This document shows, in pieces, positions 4,240 to 6,473 of a stretch of 6,473 nt of DNA. This DNA is from UBA2982 sp040081395 (lineage in GTDB: Bacteria > Gemmatimonadota > Gemmatimonadetes > Longimicrobiales > Gaopeijiaceae), in the NCBI GenBank assembly GCA_040081395.1, contig JBEBGN010000165.1:1-6473 (forward strand), in the 5' to 3' direction. The position numbers and the translations under genes are program-made. A model generated the notes under the pieces. That model searched no databases, had not been told where the DNA came from, and saw only the letters and a list, made by a program, of their open reading frames with translations. Position 1 is the first letter of the stretch; each line of letters opens with the position of its first letter.

Positions 4240-4623
4240 CTACTCCTCGGCCTTCGGCCGCCCCCTCAGCTTCTTCGTCTCCCCGCGCTTCCGCTTCGCC
4301 TCGCGCCTGCGCCGCTTCTGAGCCGCCGTCACTCTCGTCTTCTTCCGCGGCTTAGCCCTCCGGTGCAGCGCCTCGAGCTTCTCGCGCAGCCTGGCCAGCG
4401 CGATCGACTTGTTGCGGTGCTGGCTCCGGTCCTCGCGGGACGCGACGCGGATGCCGGTGGGGAGGTGCACGAGGCGCACGCCGCTCTCGGTCACGTTCTG
4501 ATGCTGACCCCCTGGGCCTCCGGATCGGAAGGTCTCGACACGGCACTCGGCGAGGAGCGCGTCGTCGTCCGCGGGGACGACCGGCGGGCGAGGGACTGGA
4601 AGTGGAGTGGGGGCGTCAGTCAT
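4240..4623 (-). CDS. Release-factor-like protein, GGQ domain only (ArfB/RF-1 domain family)
   Basis: This 127-residue protein consists of domain 3 of class I peptide-release factors and a basic tail. RSGGPGGQHQNVTESGVRLV (residues 33-52) carries the GGQ (38-40) that enters the peptidyl-transferase centre to hydrolyse peptidyl-tRNA. LPTGIRV, RSQHRNKSIALARLREKL follow as in the family. No codon-recognition domain is present. The last 40 residues are very rich in Lys/Arg (KPRKKTRV...KRRRREAKRKR), like the ArfB/ICT1 tail that enters the empty mRNA channel of stalled ribosomes. A role in stalled-ribosome rescue is therefore likely, although this subgroup is often left as 'release factor-like' and the true ArfB is not proved. 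No clear ribosome site precedes the ATG at 4623. It is divergent from the next gene, with 53 bp between. Confidence 0.87.
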   Translation of the reverse strand: MTDAPTPLPVPRPPVVPADDDALLAECRVETFRSGGPGGQHQNVTESGVRLVHLPTGIRVASREDRSQHRNKSIALARLREKLEALHRRAKPRKKTRVTAAQKRRRREAKRKRGETKKLRGRPKAEE

Positions 4624-4635
4624 GGGCGTCGCAAT

Positions 4636-4646
4636 GGAATCGAACC
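4636..4646 (-). other. tRNA T-arm-like sequence (GGTTCGATTCC)
   Basis: The 53-bp spacer between two divergent genes holds, on the minus strand, an exact match to the T-arm consensus GGTTCGANTCC, followed by ATTGCGACGCCCA, which resembles an acceptor strand. The T stem pairs only at two positions and no 5' tRNA part exists next to it. It could be a tRNA 3'-end (attachment-site) relic or chance. The same stretch also encodes a 20-codon minus-strand frame (4616-4678) that overlaps the release-factor-like start. Confidence 0.25.
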
Positions 4647-4676
4647 CCGACGGCCCACGCCGGGTAGTCGTACCAC

Positions 4677-5186
4677 ATGCCGAGAATCTCCTTCGACGAA
4701 CTACCCAACCATGGCCGGCTCTGGGTCTTTCCCGCCAGCCGTGACCTCACCGCTGACGAGGCGATTGCGTGCCTCGCCGCGGTGGATGACTTCCTCTCCA
4801 CCTGGGCCGCGCACGGCGCGCCCCTCCGCTCGGGTCGTGAGCTGGTGGAGCAACGCTTCTTGCTCGTCGGCGTCGATGAGGATGCCGAGGCACCCTCGGG
4901 GTGCTCGATCGACAAGTTGGTGAATCGACTGCGCGCTCTGGGGGACGAGATGGGCGTGCAGCTCATCGATCACGCGCCGGTCTGGTTCCGCGACGGCCAC
5001 GCGGTCCGCTCGGTGCCGCGGGCGGAGTTCCGGGCCCGTGCGGTCTCGGGTGAGCTGACCACCGAAGTGCCGGTGTTCGACACCACGCTGACGCGCATCG
5101 CGCAGATGCGCGAGAGCGGGCTGGAGCGACCCGCTTCGTCGACCTGGCACGGGAAGACGTTCTTCCGCACGCCGGCCGCGCATTAG
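4677..5186 (+). CDS. Conserved protein of unknown function (169 aa)
   Basis: This resembles a family of short cytoplasmic proteins, found in Bacteroidota and relatives, that databases often label 'ABC transporter ATPase' without a Walker motif; none is present here either. The visible landmarks are FDELPNHGRLWVFPASRDLT (residues 6-25), a predicted helix AACLAAVDDFLSTWAAHGAPL-like region, QRFLLVGVDEDAEAPSGCSI with the conserved GCSID (one Cys), HAPVWFRDG, and a C-terminal EVPVFDTT. No signal peptide or membrane segment is seen. The start is the ATG at 4677, which gives the family-like PRISFDELP N terminus; the ribosome site is weak. The stop TAG abuts the convergent cold-shock gene. I assign no function. 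Confidence 0.8.
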   Translation: MPRISFDELPNHGRLWVFPASRDLTADEAIACLAAVDDFLSTWAAHGAPLRSGRELVEQRFLLVGVDEDAEAPSGCSIDKLVNRLRALGDEMGVQLIDHAPVWFRDGHAVRSVPRAEFRARAVSGELTTEVPVFDTTLTRIAQMRESGLERPASSTWHGKTFFRTPAAH

Positions 5187-5189
5187 CTA
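5184..5189. other. TAGCTA: shared stop-codon palindrome of convergent genes
   Basis: The hexamer provides TAG for the + strand gene (5184-5186) and TAG for the minus-strand cold-shock gene (5189-5187), with no base between. No bidirectional terminator is visible here, so transcripts from both sides must run into the opposite gene. Confidence 0.9.
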
Positions 5190-5399
5190 GTCCAGCAGGG
5201 TGACGTTCTCCGCGGCGGGTCCCTTGGGGCCTTCCACGATGTCGAACTGAACGCGCGCGCCCTCGGGGAGGGATCTGAACCCTTCCTTCTGGATCGCCGA
5301 GTAGTGCACGAAGTAGTCCTTGCCCTTGCCACCCTCCGGCGTGATGAAGCCGAAGCCCTTCGCGTCGTTGAACCACTTCACCGTGCCGGTGTTCCTCAT
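5187..5399 (-). CDS. cspA: Cold-shock domain protein (CspA family)
   Basis: This 70-residue single-stranded nucleic-acid-binding OB-fold protein acts as an RNA chaperone. The sequence is canonical: TGTVKWFNDAKGFGFITPEG (residues 4-23) with RNP1 KGFGFI (14-19), then DYFVHYSAIQKEGFRSL with RNP2 (YFVHY, normally VFVHF) and the C-terminal GPKGPAAENV. The frame is open further upstream, but the family starts at the ATG at 5399. AAGGAG (5411-5416) lies 11 nt before it, and a second AGGAG touches the ATG directly, too close to serve. It lies 86 bp downstream of the YheT-type gene on the same strand. I see no cold-box-like leader, so cold induction cannot be inferred. Confidence 0.95.
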   Translation of the reverse strand: MRNTGTVKWFNDAKGFGFITPEGGKGKDYFVHYSAIQKEGFRSLPEGARVQFDIVEGPKGPAAENVTLLD

Positions 5400-5485
5400 C
5401 TCCTGAACTGCTCCTTCGTCGTGCAGACGTGGTGCTGATATGGGGGGGACTGCGGCGCGAAGCCTAGAAACGGCTCCATGTCGCG

Positions 5486-6473
5486 TCAAGGAATGGAGAG
5501 CAGCCGCATCCCGAGATAGCGCGCGCTCTCTTCATCCGCCCAGAACGAGGGCCTCCAGGGCGATCCCGCCAGGAAGCCGACGTGCCCTCCTTGGGCGTGT
5601 AGCACGAGCTGGAGCGCGGGATTGGCGGCGGCGTGCTGCGTGGGGATCGACGCCGGGGGCAGGAACGGATCGTCGGTCGCGTGCAGCAGGAGCGTGGGCA
5701 CGCGCACACCCGGCAGGAACCCCGCCGAGCTGGCGCGCGCGTAGTACTCCTCCGCGCTCGCGAATCCGTTCAGCGGTGCCGTGACCCGCTCGTCGAACTC
5801 CCAGATCGTACGCGCCTCGAGGCCGGATGCCACGTCGAGCACCGCCGCGAGGCGCGCCTCCTTCCACCGTACCTTCCGCTGGAGCGAGCGCAGGAAGTAG
5901 CCGGAGTAGCCGCGGCCCATCGTCGACTCTTCGAGGAGTGCGGACCCCGCGGCCAGGTCGTACGGCACGGACATGGCGACGGCTGCGTCGAGCAGCGCGC
6001 GCCCGCCGTCGGCGCGCTCGCCCATGAGCTTGAGCAGCACATTGCCGCCGAGCGAGAACCCGATGGCGCCGAGCCGCCGAGTGGGGTACCGCGCGCGCAG
6101 CGTCGCGAGCACGAAAGCCGGGTCGTCGGTCTGGCCGGAGTGATAGTAGACGAGCGCGCGATTCGGTTCGCCGCTGCACCCCCGCAGGTTGAGCGCGACG
6201 GGGCGGATGCCCTGCGCGAGCAGCTCACGGCACACGTTGCGCACGTAGCGCCTCCGCGCCGACCCCTCGAGCCCGTGCAGGACGAGCACGATCGGCGCTT
6301 CGGGTCCGGGGTCCGGGCCCCAGTCGAGATCGACGAAGTCGTCGTCGGGGGTGGTGAGGCGCTCCCGCTCGAAGTCCGGGCCGACCCCCGACCGAAGCAT
6401 GCGCGCCATCAACGTCTGCGCATGCGGCCCGGAGGCCCAGACGGCGGGGCGGAAGGGGCGCGGGGTGAATGCG
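5486..6473 (-). CDS. yheT: YheT-type alpha/beta hydrolase (5' partial)
   Basis: This is a cytoplasmic serine hydrolase of the YheT/ABHD1-3 family with unknown natural substrate. The frame is open to the right edge. The bases before the TTG at 6412 still encode the family's N-terminal block (TPRPFRPAVWASGPHAQTL, compare the 'W..NGH.QT' signature), so the gene continues beyond 6473 and 328 residues are seen here. Next come VLVLHGLEGSARRRYVR, LNLRGCSGEPN, YHSGQTDD, the nucleophile elbow GFSLGGN (Ser codon 6053-6055), FDERVTAPLNGF, the acid site LLHATDDPFLP and the His in GGHVGFL. All triad residues are present. It ends at TGA 5486-5488. Few residues are likely to be missing. Confidence 0.94.
   Translation of the reverse strand, partial: AFTPRPFRPAVWASGPHAQTLMARMLRSGVGPDFERERLTTPDDDFVDLDWGPDPGPEAPIVLVLHGLEGSARRRYVRNVCRELLAQGIRPVALNLRGCSGEPNRALVYYHSGQTDDPAFVLATLRARYPTRRLGAIGFSLGGNVLLKLMGERADGGRALLDAAVAMSVPYDLAAGSALLEESTMGRGYSGYFLRSLQRKVRWKEARLAAVLDVASGLEARTIWEFDERVTAPLNGFASAEEYYARASSAGFLPGVRVPTLLLHATDDPFLPPASIPTQHAAANPALQLVLHAQGGHVGFLAGSPWRPSFWADEESARYLGMRLLSIP

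Noticed and set aside
4616..4966. The 116-codon minus-strand frame ending near the release-factor-like start
   Set aside because: Most of it is antisense to the conserved 169-aa protein. Only its last 20 codons fall in a spacer, and these are noted separately.
1..6473. CRISPR array, insertion sequence or riboswitch
   Set aside because: No regularly spaced repeats, transposase-like frame, terminal inverted repeats or conserved riboswitch core were seen on either strand.

Overview
The window is about 6.5 kb of very GC-rich chromosomal DNA with dense genes, short spacers and several GTG/CTG starts. Housekeeping genes alternate with a short accessory stretch. Nothing fixes the taxon. The high GC, the gene set and a recurrent TATCTT hexamer suggest a GC-rich Gram-negative lineage such as Gemmatimonadota, which is an inference of low certainty.

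Left part (1-1257, + strand): the 3' portion of an RsuA/RluB-type 16S/23S rRNA pseudouridine synthase is followed after 23 nt by upp (uracil phosphoribosyltransferase). The two are probably cotranscribed.

Middle part (1258-3220): this is the accessory region, lying between upp and a CAU-anticodon tRNA gene and just beyond it. In order it holds two small orphan genes (one a single-pass membrane protein), a broken tRNA gene, a broken upp end, a mazEF-type toxin-antitoxin operon, the intact tRNA, and on the opposite strand a decayed vapBC toxin-antitoxin pair. The broken tRNA carries its -10-like box and the 5' half up to the anticodon loop. It is fused directly to a second copy of the last 13 codons plus stop of upp. 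The order is therefore upp - cargo 1 - tRNA 5' half | upp 3' end - mazEF - full tRNA. The simplest reading is that two alternative versions of the upp-tRNA interval, each with its own cargo, were joined end to end by an illegitimate exchange.

Right part (3354-6473): a secreted PHB-depolymerase-like (CE1/LpqC-type) esterase (+); a GGQ-motif release-factor-like protein (-) ending 1 bp from it; a conserved protein of unknown function (+); a cold-shock protein (-) whose stop codon abuts that of its convergent neighbour; and a YheT-type alpha/beta hydrolase (-) that runs off the right edge. These are ordinary chromosomal genes arranged as two convergent pairs, with the YheT gene upstream of csp on the same strand.

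The points most worth a second look are the tRNA/upp chimeric scar, the vapBC remnant that no long open frame displays, and the clustering of two toxin-antitoxin modules around one tRNA with anticodon CAU.
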